From Rhodopseudomonas pseudopalustris (GTDB lineage: Bacteria > Pseudomonadota > Alphaproteobacteria > Rhizobiales > Xanthobacteraceae), in contig NZ_FODT01000005.1 of the NCBI RefSeq assembly GCF_900110435.1, positions 1 through 64,000 on the forward strand: a stretch of 64,000 nt of DNA, given 5' to 3'. Shown here one piece after another: positions 33,279-44,904 of this stretch. The notes below the pieces were generated by a model. The model was not told the DNA's origin. It saw only the letters and a program-made list of their open reading frames with translations, and searched no databases. The first letter of the stretch is position 1; every line of letters starts with the position of its first letter. A program made the position numbers and the translations under genes.

Positions 33279-34859
33279 ATGACCAGCAGAAAACCGATCT
33301 CCGGTAACGTGCTTCCTGTCGCGAAGAAAGCGCTCTCCTACGCGCGCGTATCATCAAAGGAACAGGAGAAAGAAGGCTTCTCCATTCCTGCCCAGCAAAA
33401 ACTCTTGCAGGCCTACGCGGTACAGAACGGCATCGCCGTTGAACGCGAATTCGTCGATGTTGAAACGGCAAAGCAATCGGGCCGCCTGAATTTTGAGGAG
33501 ATGGTACGCTTCCTGAAGCGGCACGATAGTATTCGCATCGTGCTCGTTGAAAAAACCGATCGCCTTTACCGAAATCTGAAAGACTGGGTGACCCTTGATG
33601 AGCTCGACATCGAGATTCACCTTGTCAAGGAAGGCGTCGTCCTATCGCGGGATTCCAAGTCGTCGGAGAAGTTCGTTCACGGCATCAAGGTGCTGATGGC
33701 GAAGAACTACATCGACAATCTCTCCGAGGAAACGCGCAAGGGGCAACAGGAAAAGGCAGAGCAGGGCATCTGGCCCACGAGGGCGCCGCTCGGTTATCTC
33801 AACACGACTGGTCCGGACGGCAAGAAGATCATCGTTCCTGATCCAAAGAAGGCCGGTGCGATCACCCATCTTTTTGGGTGGTATGCGACAGGCACGCTCT
33901 CGGTAAAGGAATTGGCGAAGCAGGCGCAAAGAGCGGGCCTATGTCATGAGCGGGCGGGAAAGGCGCTTCCGCAGAGCAGCATCCATGCCGTTCTTCGCAA
34001 TCGCATTTACATGGGCGAATTCGAATGGAGGGGCCGCCTTTACAAAGGGCGGCATCAGCCTCTGGTTCCGCGGGAGCTTTGGGAGCGCGTCCAGGGCATT
34101 CTGGATGGCCGCAATGCCAAGAAGCCAAAGAGCGGTAAGCCCGAATTTGCGTTCGTGGGCCTGATCACCTGCGGGCATTGCGGGTGCGCTATGACCGCCG
34201 AGATCAAGAAGGGGCGGTACGTCTACTATCATTGCAGTGGCTGGAAGGGGAAATGCCCCGAACCCTATGTGCGGGAGGAGGTATTGTCAGAGCGGTTCTC
34301 CGCTCTCCTGACCCAACTCGACTTCGGAGAGCCTGTGGTCGACTGGCTGAGTTCCGCTCTCCTGGAGAGCCACGCCGACGAGCGGCGCGAGCACGACGCA
34401 GCCATTACTCGCCTTCAGACCGAATACGATCGGCTCCAGCACCGGATCCACGGAATCTATGTCGACAAGCTGGACGGAAAAATCGACAGCGCCTTCTTCG
34501 AGCGCATGTCTGCTGAATGGCGCTCGGAACAGGACCGCTGCCTCCGGGAAATCGGCTGGCACCAGTCGGCCGACCAGTCATACCTGCAAGAGGGCGTCCA
34601 GCTCCTGGCCATCGCCCAAAGCGCCGGGAAGCTGTTCGCCAGGCAAACCGCTCCGGAGAAGCGTCGGCTTCTCAATTTCGTAATATCGAACTCGGTCTGG
34701 AAGGAAGGGCAGCTCAACGCGACCCTCAGACAACCCTTTGACCTGATTTTGGAAACAGCCGTCGCCGTTGCCGCGCAAGGCGGCTCAAAAGGGCGGAATT
34801 TTGCTGAGAATACAGTTTGGCTCCCCGGGCCGGATTCGAACCAGCGACCAACCGGTTAA
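33279..34859 (+). CDS. Large serine recombinase (integrase) ending inside tRNA-Asn
   Basis: The 526-residue protein has an N-terminal resolvase domain with catalytic Ser25 (YARVSSKEQ), a central Recombinase domain (GYLNTTGPDG, later NRIYMGEFEWRG), a zinc ribbon (CGHCGCAM and a second Cys pair CSGWKGKC), then a coiled-coil region near 370-400 (ITRLQTEYDRLQHRIHG). The last residues (LPGPDSNQRPTG) are encoded by the 3' part of the tRNA-Asn gene, read on the opposite strand. GGGGAG precedes the ATG. It is the likely integrase of the element. Confidence 0.9.
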   Translation: MTSRKPISGNVLPVAKKALSYARVSSKEQEKEGFSIPAQQKLLQAYAVQNGIAVEREFVDVETAKQSGRLNFEEMVRFLKRHDSIRIVLVEKTDRLYRNLKDWVTLDELDIEIHLVKEGVVLSRDSKSSEKFVHGIKVLMAKNYIDNLSEETRKGQQEKAEQGIWPTRAPLGYLNTTGPDGKKIIVPDPKKAGAITHLFGWYATGTLSVKELAKQAQRAGLCHERAGKALPQSSIHAVLRNRIYMGEFEWRGRLYKGRHQPLVPRELWERVQGILDGRNAKKPKSGKPEFAFVGLITCGHCGCAMTAEIKKGRYVYYHCSGWKGKCPEPYVREEVLSERFSALLTQLDFGEPVVDWLSSALLESHADERREHDAAITRLQTEYDRLQHRIHGIYVDKLDGKIDSAFFERMSAEWRSEQDRCLREIGWHQSADQSYLQEGVQLLAIAQSAGKLFARQTAPEKRRLLNFVISNSVWKEGQLNATLRQPFDLILETAVAVAAQGGSKGRNFAENTVWLPGPDSNQRPTG

Positions 34860-34892
34860 CAGCCGGTTGCTCTACCACTGAGCTACCAGGGA
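34818..34892 (-). tRNA. tRNA-Asn (GTT), attachment site of the element
   Basis: On the minus strand the sequence runs TCCCTGGTAGCTCAGTGG... and ends CCGGGGAGCCA, folding as a 75-nt tRNA with anticodon loop CTGTTAA (GTT, Asn), T-loop TTCGAAT, and an encoded CCA. The 3' end faces the mobile element, and the recombinase reading frame ends within the tRNA, so this gene is the integration target (attB) and the tRNA is kept intact. Confidence 0.92.
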
Positions 34893-35135
34893 ACGAGCCG
34901 AAGCGAACTTCGCGGGGCAGCCTATAACAAAGCCGTCCGACAATGGAAAGCGGAAATCCGCACTTCGTGAACAATCAATGTCGCGGCTCCCGATCGCGGG
35001 GGCCGGCATCCTTTGATGTCGGCCCCCGCGATCGGGAGGCGGCGCAGACCTGGATTCTCCGGTTTCGCCGGTTGTTGCGTTTTCAACTGCATTGCATCAT
35101 GGATGGCCTCGCATCCACCTCAGCAGGGAACACCG
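34893..35135. other. Divergent promoter region with a 24-bp hairpin
   Basis: This gap separates tRNA-Asn (minus) from the pcm-like gene (plus). It contains an inverted repeat with 19 perfect pairs plus a further five (one G-U): arms from CTCCCGATCGCGGGGGCCG at 34987 to its complement ending at 35038, loop of four bases. There is no T-run, so a simple terminator is unlikely. Confidence 0.7.
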
Positions 35136-35801
35136 ATGTTGGATTTCGCGCGCGCGCGCCAGAACATGGTCGATGGTCAAATCAGGCCGAGCAGCGTGAC
35201 GGATTGGCGGATCATCGATGCGATGCGAGCGGTTCCGCGCGAGGCCTTCGTGTCCGACGCGCAGAAGGCGATGGCCTATCTCGACCTCGATCTCGATGTC
35301 GGCGGAACCGGCGCGAATCACCACTTTTTGCTGAATCCCACCTTTACGGCGCGCATGCTGCAGGCCGCCGAGATCAGTCAGGGCGACCGCGTTCTGGTCG
35401 CCGGCGGCGCCACCGGCTATGTCGCCGCGCTGGCGGCCAAGCTCGCCGAGCGTGTCGTCACCACGATCGACGACGAATCGATGGCGGCGCGGGCTACCGC
35501 GACACTGGCGGCGCTCGGCCTTCGCAACGTCGTGGTTCGGGTGGCGCAGTGCGCCGACGGGGCTGCGTCCGACGGGCCGTTCGATGCGATTATTCTCAAC
35601 GGCGCCACCGAGATAGAGCCGACCAAGCTGTACGAGCAGCTTCGAATCGGCGGCCGCCTGGTCGGCGCCTTCGCCACCACCCGGCCGCAGCGGGCCACCG
35701 TGGTTACCCGTTCGCATTGCGACTTCGGCACCCGGGTCCTGTTCGATGCTTCGGTTCCGGTGCTGCCGAGTCTGACGCGGGCGCCGGCCTTTGTCTTCTA
35801 G
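35136..35801 (+). CDS. pcm: Protein-L-isoaspartate O-methyltransferase family
   Basis: The 221-residue product begins MLDFARARQNMVDGQIRP, the alphaproteobacterial form of this family, and has GDRVLVAGGATGYVAA as the SAM motif. The enzyme family repairs isoaspartyl residues in the cytoplasm, although this subgroup is shorter and its activity is not proven. AGGGA precedes the ATG at 35136; longer in-frame starts would run into the hairpin upstream. It is followed by tolC, an arrangement common in this group. Confidence 0.8.
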   Translation: MLDFARARQNMVDGQIRPSSVTDWRIIDAMRAVPREAFVSDAQKAMAYLDLDLDVGGTGANHHFLLNPTFTARMLQAAEISQGDRVLVAGGATGYVAALAAKLAERVVTTIDDESMAARATATLAALGLRNVVVRVAQCADGAASDGPFDAIILNGATEIEPTKLYEQLRIGGRLVGAFATTRPQRATVVTRSHCDFGTRVLFDASVPVLPSLTRAPAFVF

Positions 35802-36007
35802 CGCGGTCGACCGATTTCCTGTTTCGAATCATGAGTGTGGCCCGAAGGCCCCATCGCACAAGTTTCACTCGGAGAGTGAAGCCAGGGGTTCCTTCGTTGG
35901 ATTGCGTGCCTTATTGTGCAATGGGACTCACTTCGGCTGACGCGGCTCGCTTGATATCTGCGACCGTCAGCTGGGCGACAAATCGAACTGCAAAATTGGA
36001 TGCCAGA

Positions 36008-37399
36008 ATGGATGGGGTGAAGCGGTTCTCCGGCCTTGTGACTGCCGGCATCGTTCTGGTGTGTCTGGGCCCGGCCCCGGTCTCGGCCGAAACGATCGAA
36101 TCGGCGCTGATTCGCGCCTATCAGACCAATCCGCAGCTCAACGCGCAGCGCGCTTCGGTGCGCTCGACCGACGAACAGGTTCCGCAGGCGCTCTCGGGCT
36201 ACCGGCCCAAGGTGTCGATCACCGCGAGCGGCGGCTACCAATACACCGACGTCAATTCGCTCTTCGGCGGCAACCAGATCCATCTGAGTGGCAGCAACTA
36301 TCCGCGCACCGTCGGGGCGACGGTGTCGCAGACGCTGTTCAACGGCAACCAGACTGCGAACCGGACCCGCGCTGCCGAGAGCCAGGTGTCGTCGGCGCGT
36401 GAAGGTCTGCGCGTGCTGGAACAGTCGGTGCTGTTGTCGGCTGCCACGATCTACATGGACTATCTGCGCGACTCGGCCACCGTCGAGGTGCAGAAGTCCA
36501 ACGTTCGCGTGCTCGAACAGACCTTGAAGCAGACCAATGATCGCTTCAACGTCGGCGAGGTCACCCGCACCGACGTGGCGCAGTCGCAAGCGCAGCTTGC
36601 AGCAGGCAACACCCAGCTTCTCACCGCCGAGTCCAATCTCACCACCACGCGCGCGAACTATCGCCGCATCATCGGCAGCGAGCCGACGGGGCTGGCCCCC
36701 GGGTCGCCGGTGGATCGCTTCCTGCCAGCGACGCTGGCGCAGGCTGTCGACCTCGGGCTGACCGAAAATCCGAACGTCACTGCGGCAATGTTCGGCATCG
36801 ACGTCAGCTATCTCAACGTCAAGATCAACGAAGGTGCGCTGTTCCCGACCGTCTCGCTGCAGGCCAATGCGCAGCAGGGGTACGAGCAGTCGATCACGTC
36901 GCCGAGGCAGTTCGTCGCTTCGGCGATCGCCCAGGTGTCTGTGCCGATCTTTCAGGGCGGCGCCGAATACGCGCTGATCAGACAGTCGAAGGAGTCGCTG
37001 TCTCAGCAGCGTCTCAATCTCGAACAGGTCCGCGACCAGGCCCGCGCCAGCATCGTGCAGGCCTGGGGCCAGTTGCAGGCGGGCCGGGCGCAGGTTGCCT
37101 CGGCACAATCCCAGGTCAAGGCCTCGGAGATCGCATTGAACGGCGTGCGCGAAGAGGCGAGGGCCGGGCAGCGCACCACGCTCGACGTCCTCAATGCGCA
37201 GCAGGCGCTGGTCAATGCGCGTGTGTCGTTGGTGACTGCCCAGCACGACCGCGTGGTGGCGTCTTACGCGGTGCTGAGCGCCGTCGGCCGGCTTGCGCCC
37301 CAGGTGCTCGGACTGAAGACCGACATCTATGATCCCAGCGTTCACTATCAGCAGGTCCGCGACAGCTGGGTCGGCGTTCGCACGCCAGACGGTCGCTGA
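36008..37399 (+). CDS. tolC: TolC-family outer membrane channel protein
   Basis: The 463-residue product has a signal peptide (MDGVKRFSGLVTAGIVLVC ending in VSAE) and the duplicated TolC repeat: ALIRAYQTNPQLNAQRASVR and the coiled-coil stretches near residues 150-190 and 350-390, with GEVTRTDVAQSQAQL and AGQRTTLDVLNAQQAL. It forms the outer-membrane exit duct for type I secretion and efflux pumps. An open frame continues far upstream but runs through pcm in another frame, so the ATG at 36008 is used. A hairpin terminator follows. Confidence 0.9.
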   Translation: MDGVKRFSGLVTAGIVLVCLGPAPVSAETIESALIRAYQTNPQLNAQRASVRSTDEQVPQALSGYRPKVSITASGGYQYTDVNSLFGGNQIHLSGSNYPRTVGATVSQTLFNGNQTANRTRAAESQVSSAREGLRVLEQSVLLSAATIYMDYLRDSATVEVQKSNVRVLEQTLKQTNDRFNVGEVTRTDVAQSQAQLAAGNTQLLTAESNLTTTRANYRRIIGSEPTGLAPGSPVDRFLPATLAQAVDLGLTENPNVTAAMFGIDVSYLNVKINEGALFPTVSLQANAQQGYEQSITSPRQFVASAIAQVSVPIFQGGAEYALIRQSKESLSQQRLNLEQVRDQARASIVQAWGQLQAGRAQVASAQSQVKASEIALNGVREEARAGQRTTLDVLNAQQALVNARVSLVTAQHDRVVASYAVLSAVGRLAPQVLGLKTDIYDPSVHYQQVRDSWVGVRTPDGR

Positions 37400-37414
37400 T
37401 CTCCTGCGCCTGAG

Positions 37415-37436
37415 GCGCGCCGATTTGGCGCGCTTT
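37415..37436 (+). terminator. Terminator after tolC
   Basis: GCGCGCC-GATTT-GGCGCGC (37415-37433) followed by TTT lies 16 bases past the tolC stop. The remaining 280 bases to popZ hold nothing else recognisable. Confidence 0.65.
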
Positions 37437-37716
37437 ACCGGCGATTACTTGCAATCAATTCGTCGCGTGCCGTAGCGTGTTTCGCAGGATCAGGGCGATT
37501 CGTGCCACCGATGCGGGGCGCGGCTCGCCGCGCGAGCGTCACGATGCGCAATGTGTTAGCGGCGGATGATGCGGCACTCGAGCTTGGGACGAGACTTGAG
37601 CTGGGGACAAGTCGGGCGTTCGCGGATGAAAGCCGCGCGCGCCGATCCGGAACCGGGCCATCCTGCAGAGCTTTGGTATACAACGCCGACCAGGGCGTGA
37701 TGATGTGGAGTCGGAT

Positions 37717-38514
37717 ATGACGCAGCCTGCAAAGGCCCAAGAGCCTTCCATGGAGGAGATTCTCGCGTCGATTCGTCGTATCATCGCGGATGACGAAGCC
37801 AAGCCCGCGACTGCGGCCAAACCGCCGGTCGCCGTCGCCCCGAAGCCGGAGCCGCCAAAACCGGCTCCAACGCCGAGCAAGCCCGCGGCCATGACCCCAC
37901 CTCCGCCCGCACCGAGTCCGGCTCCACAAGCTGCTGCGCCGAAGCCAGCCGCGCCACCGAAGCCGGCGCCGGCGCCCGCCGCGGCCGAGGTGAGCAACAG
38001 CCAGGACGACATCGACGCGCTGCTCGCAGGGCTCGATTCCTCGACCACCGAGCAAGAGGTGCGGCCGCCGCAGCCTGACGGCGACGTGTTCGAGTTGACC
38101 GACGAGATGGCGCTGCCCGATCCGGAGCCGGAGCCTGCTCCGCCGCCGCCGCCCCCAACCCCGACCCCGCTGCCGCAAGCAGCGTTCCAGAGGCCGATCG
38201 AGGACGATCTCGAATTCGCCGAGGCCGCTGCGCCGAAATCGCGGCCGCAGGAGCCGGCCTATCAGCCACCGCCGCCGTCCTGGTCCGCGGAGGAACCGCA
38301 GCCGCCGATCATGTCGCGCGCGACCGTCTCGGCGGTGGAATCGGCGTTCAATTCGCTCGCCAATACGGTGCTCAGCAACAACGCCCGCACCCTCGAGGAT
38401 CTCGTCAAGGAAATGCTGCGGCCGATGCTGAAATCCTGGCTCGACGACAACCTGCCGACCTTGGTCGAGCGGATCGTGCGCCAGGAAATCGAGCGGGTGT
38501 CGCGCGGACGCTAG
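37717..38514 (+). CDS. popZ: PopZ-like polar organizing protein (DUF2497)
   Basis: The 265-residue product has the three-part PopZ layout: an N-terminal helix (PSMEEILASIRRIIADDE), a long Pro/Ala/Glu-rich disordered centre (residues 25-190), and a C-terminal helical oligomerization region (NARTLEDLVKEMLRPMLKSW). PopZ forms a condensate at the cell pole that anchors ParB and signalling proteins in alphaproteobacteria. TGGAG lies six bases before the ATG. The valS gene follows after a repeat-filled gap, the usual neighbour of this gene in the group. Confidence 0.88.
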   Translation: MTQPAKAQEPSMEEILASIRRIIADDEAKPATAAKPPVAVAPKPEPPKPAPTPSKPAAMTPPPPAPSPAPQAAAPKPAAPPKPAPAPAAAEVSNSQDDIDALLAGLDSSTTEQEVRPPQPDGDVFELTDEMALPDPEPEPAPPPPPPTPTPLPQAAFQRPIEDDLEFAEAAAPKSRPQEPAYQPPPPSWSAEEPQPPIMSRATVSAVESAFNSLANTVLSNNARTLEDLVKEMLRPMLKSWLDDNLPTLVERIVRQEIERVSRGR

Positions 38515-38620
38515 AGCAATTTGGTTCTGATCGAATCAGAACCAAAGCTCCGGCTTGTTGTCTTGACGCGTTTTCTGCGGGCAAATCGGTGCCGCTTCGT
38601 TCGAAAGCGCTCAATTCCGG
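38515..38620. repeat. Dispersed palindromic repeat after popZ
   Basis: TTTGGTTCTGAT-CGA-ATCAGAACCAAA (38520-38546) is a perfect 12-bp hairpin, followed by GCGTTTTCTGCGGGCAAATC and CGCTTCGTTCGAAAGCGCTC. This composite is a familiar interspersed repeat of Bradyrhizobium/Rhodopseudomonas genomes and may also end popZ transcription. Confidence 0.65.
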
Positions 38621-38678
38621 GTGAGGATGACCGGGGCGCATACGGCGGACGCCGGTACGAACGGCTGGTCCCCCCATT

Positions 38679-38717
38679 GTTGACTTGCGGCGTTGACTTG
38701 CGCCGTTGACTTGCGGC
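38679..38717 (+). repeat. Three 13-bp tandem repeats
   Basis: GTTGACTTGCGGC, GTTGACTTGCGCC and GTTGACTTGCGGC follow each other with a period of 13. Each carries TTGACT, a -35-like hexamer, about 80-115 bases before valS. Either slippage or a promoter feature could explain them. Confidence 0.7.
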
Positions 38718-38794
38718 GCGCTGGAAGGTTTCTAGCCGCGTAACGGATGCGTGCGTTCGCCTTTGGCGAAGCGCCCTTTTTTGATTGCATGGCC

Positions 38795-41653
<2,859 letters not shown>

Positions 41654-41691
41654 CCACATCGCCGTTATCACGGTGCCCAGCCGTCATCCTG

Positions 41692-41802
41692 AGGTGCGCG
41701 CGTTGCGCGCCTCGAAGGATGACAGCTGCGGGCGTGCGGCCGATCCTTCGAGGCATGCCGGGACCTGCCAGAGCGCGGCCCGGCATGTACCTCAGGATGA
41801 CG
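41692..41802. repeat. Dispersed repeat with inverted ends
   Basis: The block begins CGTCATCCTGAGGTGCGCGC and ends CCTCAGGATGACG, with an internal CTCGAAGGATGAC ... GATCCTTCGAGG pair. It is a common mosaic palindromic repeat in Rhodopseudomonas/Bradyrhizobium intergenic DNA. Confidence 0.7.
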
Positions 41803-41908
41803 TTCCGGGATGGTAGGCAGTCGCGCTTTGCTGAGCCGCGTTGATCGGCGGCAAGGACGTCCGTGACCCGGCTGTCCTAGTTTCTGAGGCTCCACGGGAT
41901 GCCTCGCC

Positions 41909-42466
41909 ATGCTCGCCTTCTTCAAGATACTGATCTCCTTCGCACCGTGGCTGTCTTTTCTGATCATCGCCCGCGACTCGCTGCTGCGGGTGGAGATCGG
42001 ATTGTCGGTAGCACTGGCGCTGACGGTGCTGATGGGCCTGCTGCGGCTGCATCGCGGCATCATCCTGTGGGTCGGCGTGGCGTTCTTCGGCGGCGCGACG
42101 ATCGCGGTGATCGGGTTCAACGACAGCTGGACATTGCGCCATCTCGGCGTACTCGCCAATGGCGCGCTCGCGCTCGGCGCCTGGCTGACGATCGCGCTCG
42201 GCAAGCCGTTCACGCTCGACTACGCCAAGGAGCACGTCGATCCGTCGCTGTGGAACGATCCCAAATTCATCCGCATCAACGTGCTGATGACCGCTGTCTG
42301 GGCGTCGGCCTTCACCGTCAGCGCCGTGCTGGCGTTCGGCAAGATGGAGCAATTCGCATTGTCGGAGCTTGGCTACGAGCTGATCTCCTACGCGATCCTG
42401 ATTAGCACGGCGATCTTTACGGCTTGGTATCCGGAGCACCTGCGCCGCGCACGGGCTGCGTTATAA
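41909..42466 (+). CDS. Integral membrane protein, unknown
   Basis: The 185-residue product has about six hydrophobic segments (FFKILISFAPWLSFLII, ALALTVLMGLL, IILWVGVAFFGGATIAVIGF, GVLANGALALGAWLTIALG, VLMTAVWASAFTVSAVLAFG, ISYAILISTAIFTAWY) and few loops. No family signature is recognised. It stands alone between valS and a stretch of repeats and gene remnants. A membrane transport or cell-envelope role is only a guess. Confidence 0.7.
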   Translation: MLAFFKILISFAPWLSFLIIARDSLLRVEIGLSVALALTVLMGLLRLHRGIILWVGVAFFGGATIAVIGFNDSWTLRHLGVLANGALALGAWLTIALGKPFTLDYAKEHVDPSLWNDPKFIRINVLMTAVWASAFTVSAVLAFGKMEQFALSELGYELISYAILISTAIFTAWYPEHLRRARAAL

Positions 42467-42584
42467 CCGCACCGCCGTCACCCTCCGCGAAAGCGGAGAG
42501 CGCAGTACTGCAGAGCGCTTCGGTTAACAATGAATGCTCTGAAATGTTGAGTCGTCCGGTCAAGCCGGACGATGACCGCGTTCA
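42467..42584. repeat. Intergenic hairpins
   Basis: CTCCGC-GAAA-GCGGAG (42483-42498), with a GNRA loop, and TCGTCCGG-TCAAG-CCGGACGA (42552-42572) are typical dispersed hairpins of this bacterial group. The first may terminate the membrane-protein gene. Confidence 0.6.
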
Positions 42585-42800
42585 GCTTGGAAAGGCCTTG
42601 CTCAAAAACGCGAGCATTTCAGCCCATAGCGCCACGGCAGCTCGATCGCCTTGCTGATGCCGATGCGTTTGCCGGTGATGATGTCGGACTCGGTGGTCCG
42701 CCGATGGATCGCGAACGGCTCTTTATCCAACGGCGCGCCGTTGTGCGCGATCGTGATGCCGAGCGCCTGGGTGAGCTTGCCGGAGCCGGCCTGTCGCCGG
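42585..42800 (-). pseudogene. Decayed partial copy of 3-methyladenine DNA glycosylase
   Basis: This stretch is about 85-90% identical by eye to the C-terminal part of the intact glycosylase gene at 44148-44759, including [17 protein letters not shown] and [14 protein letters not shown], and also to some of its 3' flank. One base is missing near the end (about 42607), which shifts the frame, and the N-terminal two thirds of the gene are absent. It looks like a partial duplication that is no longer functional. Confidence 0.75.
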
Positions 42801-43317
42801 CATTGGTGCTTCAAGGCGTCGAGCCGTGCTGTCGTCGACGCGTTCTGGCATGCGGGCCTTACGACCGGCGGCACCGATCAGGGTGCAGCTGGCTTGCGCG
42901 ACTATCATCAAGTGACTATGCGGCGCTTCTAGCCGATCGATGGTAACCGGCTTGAGACGGTCCGCCATACGCTTGGAATGAACCCGCTGAGCTTCCACAA
43001 TCGGTGGCCGGCGCGCTGATCGTCCTTCTGTGTCAATTCCGGAAGCCCGCATCGCCGCGAGGCCGACAGGACATGCGTCCTCGTCGTTCCGCGAATGGCG
43101 CAATGGGGTGTGGCACAGGGATGAGCAGTGCTGATTGATTGGTAATCGGTGACCAGTCTCTGAAATCAGGAGCAAGCGAACTAATCATCGATAATCGGTG
43201 ACGTGCCGTTCTGTTCGCTGCTTTCTGCTAGCTTGTCGTCGGATGATCCTGTGCTAGCCTGAGCTCATCGCTGGCGGAGGCCTCGATCGCCGCAGCGGTG
43301 CTTCGGTGGAGGATTTC
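42801..43317. other. Remnant-like intergenic stretch
   Basis: Open frames here on the minus strand give no recognisable protein. An 11-base string TAATCGGTGAC occurs twice (43143 and 43192). The right end carries the promoter and GGAGG site of the gene at 43318. It may hold remains of whatever brought in the glycosylase fragment. Confidence 0.35.
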
Positions 43318-44040
43318 ATGATCAATTTGAGACTTGTGCCGCAATGCCTCGCGGCGGTTTTTGCGCTGGCGGCGCTCTGGCCCTGCAGTCCCGCCTCGGC
43401 GCAGCCGGCCAACCATGGAATTTCGGAACAGCAGGCGGAAGTGTCGCTTCGCGAGGTCGTTGCTGATTTTATCGCGAAGCAGAAAGAGCTGGCGACGAAC
43501 GACTTCAGCAGTCCGCGCGTCCGGCTCTACAATCTTGTGCGCGTCTACAATCCCAAGATCGGCTGGATTACTATCGCCGAGTTCGACGGCGCCCTGGTCT
43601 CGAAGAAATGGATGCCCGGCGAAACGCAGAAGTTCTACCACGGCATCATCAAGATCGCCGCGGACGAAAGCGGAATGCCGCAGGCGCCGGTGATCAACGA
43701 AGGGCAGGGCCTGTGGGAGAGTGAATCCAAGGTGGCGGATCTTCACAAGGAGCTCCAGGAGGATGTCGGACAATGGAGCGACTGGTCGGGCAACCCGTTA
43801 GCGCCGCCGAGCACGCCCGCCGGGACCGCTCCTGTGGTCCCGAAGGTCACGGCGCCGGGCCCACAAATCATTCCGCCGCCAGTCCCGCCGAGTCGGTCGA
43901 GTGGCGGCAACGAGGCGATCACTAAGAAATACGCCGAATTGAACGCGTTAAATGCGAGATGCCGCGATCGGAACAACCCGAATATGCAAAAGGATTGCGC
44001 CGAGTATCAGAGGCTCTATCAGGAAATGATGAAATACTGA
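43318..44040 (+). CDS. Secreted protein of unknown function, 240 aa
   Basis: The product has a signal peptide (MINLRLVPQCLAAVFALAAL to a site near ASAQPA), a globular part with SEQQAEVSLREVVADFI and GWITIAEFDGALVSKKW, a Pro-rich linker (near residues 155-190) and a short Cys-containing C-terminal helix. A GGAGG sits five bases before the ATG at 43318, favouring it over an ATG four codons earlier. No family recognised; likely periplasmic. Confidence 0.65.
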   Translation: MINLRLVPQCLAAVFALAALWPCSPASAQPANHGISEQQAEVSLREVVADFIAKQKELATNDFSSPRVRLYNLVRVYNPKIGWITIAEFDGALVSKKWMPGETQKFYHGIIKIAADESGMPQAPVINEGQGLWESESKVADLHKELQEDVGQWSDWSGNPLAPPSTPAGTAPVVPKVTAPGPQIIPPPVPPSRSSGGNEAITKKYAELNALNARCRDRNNPNMQKDCAEYQRLYQEMMKY

Positions 44041-44147
44041 GGCCCTGTGCGGGCGGCGTCGACGGGCGGCCTATGACTTGCAAAATCCCGGGCTGGAGTC
44101 TGTGTCAGACCCGGCCCTGGGTGGATCGGGAACGTCAGATTCAGCCA

Positions 44148-44759
44148 TCAACCTGGAAGGGCCTTGCTCAGAAACCGCGAGCCCTTCAGCCCATAGCGCC
44201 ACGGCAGCTCGATCGCCTTGCTGATGCCGATGCGCGGGCCGGTGACGATGTCGGGCTCGACGGTTCGCCGATGGATCGCGAACGGTTCTATATCCAGCGG
44301 CGCGCCGTTGTGGGCGATGGTGATGCCGAGCGCCTGGGTGAGCTTGCCGGGGCCTGAACAGAGACTGCGCTCGTCGTCGAGGCCGCGGTGCTTGCGCATC
44401 ACGCCGAGCCCATGGGTCGGCGCCAGCGCCCGGATCAAAACGGCGCTGGCGGAGCCTTCGGCTTCGCAGACGAAGTTCACGCACCAATGGATGCCATAGG
44501 AGCGGTAGACATAGGCAAAGCCCGGCGGCCCGAACATCACGCGATTGCGCGGGGTCTCGCCGCCATAGGAATGCGCCGCCGGGTCGGTGTGGTGATAGGC
44601 CTCGACCTCGACGATGAGGCCGCCGACGCCTGCGACCAGCAACGTCGCGCCGATCAGTTCGGGCGCGACCTCGTGGACGCTGCGGGCGAAGAAGCGGCGG
44701 CTCAGCAGCGGACCGAGCTTGGCGGGCGACGCAGCGGCCGGAACACGGGAGCGGGCCAT
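44148..44759 (-). CDS. mpg: 3-methyladenine DNA glycosylase (AAG/MPG family)
   Basis: The 203-residue enzyme removes alkylated purines from DNA. Family motifs are present: [20 protein letters not shown] with the catalytic Glu, [20 protein letters not shown], and [14 protein letters not shown]. The start at 44759 ([11 protein letters not shown]) gives the standard length; longer starts would run into lipA's promoter region. It is divergent from lipA. A decayed partial copy lies 1.6 kb away on the same strand. Confidence 0.92.
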   Translation of the reverse strand: MARSRVPAAASPAKLGPLLSRRFFARSVHEVAPELIGATLLVAGVGGLIVEVEAYHHTDPAAHSYGGETPRNRVMFGPPGFAYVYRSYGIHWCVNFVCEAEGSASAVLIRALAPTHGLGVMRKHRGLDDERSLCSGPGKLTQALGITIAHNGAPLDIEPFAIHRRTVEPDIVTGPRIGISKAIELPWRYGLKGSRFLSKALPG

Positions 44760-44904
44760 CGATTCACTGGGCGGATCGGATGATGCGCGGGGCGCGTTGA
44801 TCGGAATTTCAGCATTATTCCAAGGGATAACCGCCAGCAAGCCGGGCGGGTTGCGGGACGCTGGCGGGCGGATTAGGTAGGGTTCTCGCGCAACCGGATC
44901 CAGC

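Noticed and set aside
34943-37399. An 818-codon open frame covering the region before tolC
   Set aside because: Only the part from 36008 matches TolC. The upstream 355 codons overlap pcm in another frame and read as low-complexity Arg-rich sequence.
42723-43175. Minus-strand frame upstream of the mpg remnant
   Set aside because: No family match and no ribosome-binding site; it may be remnant DNA but cannot be named.
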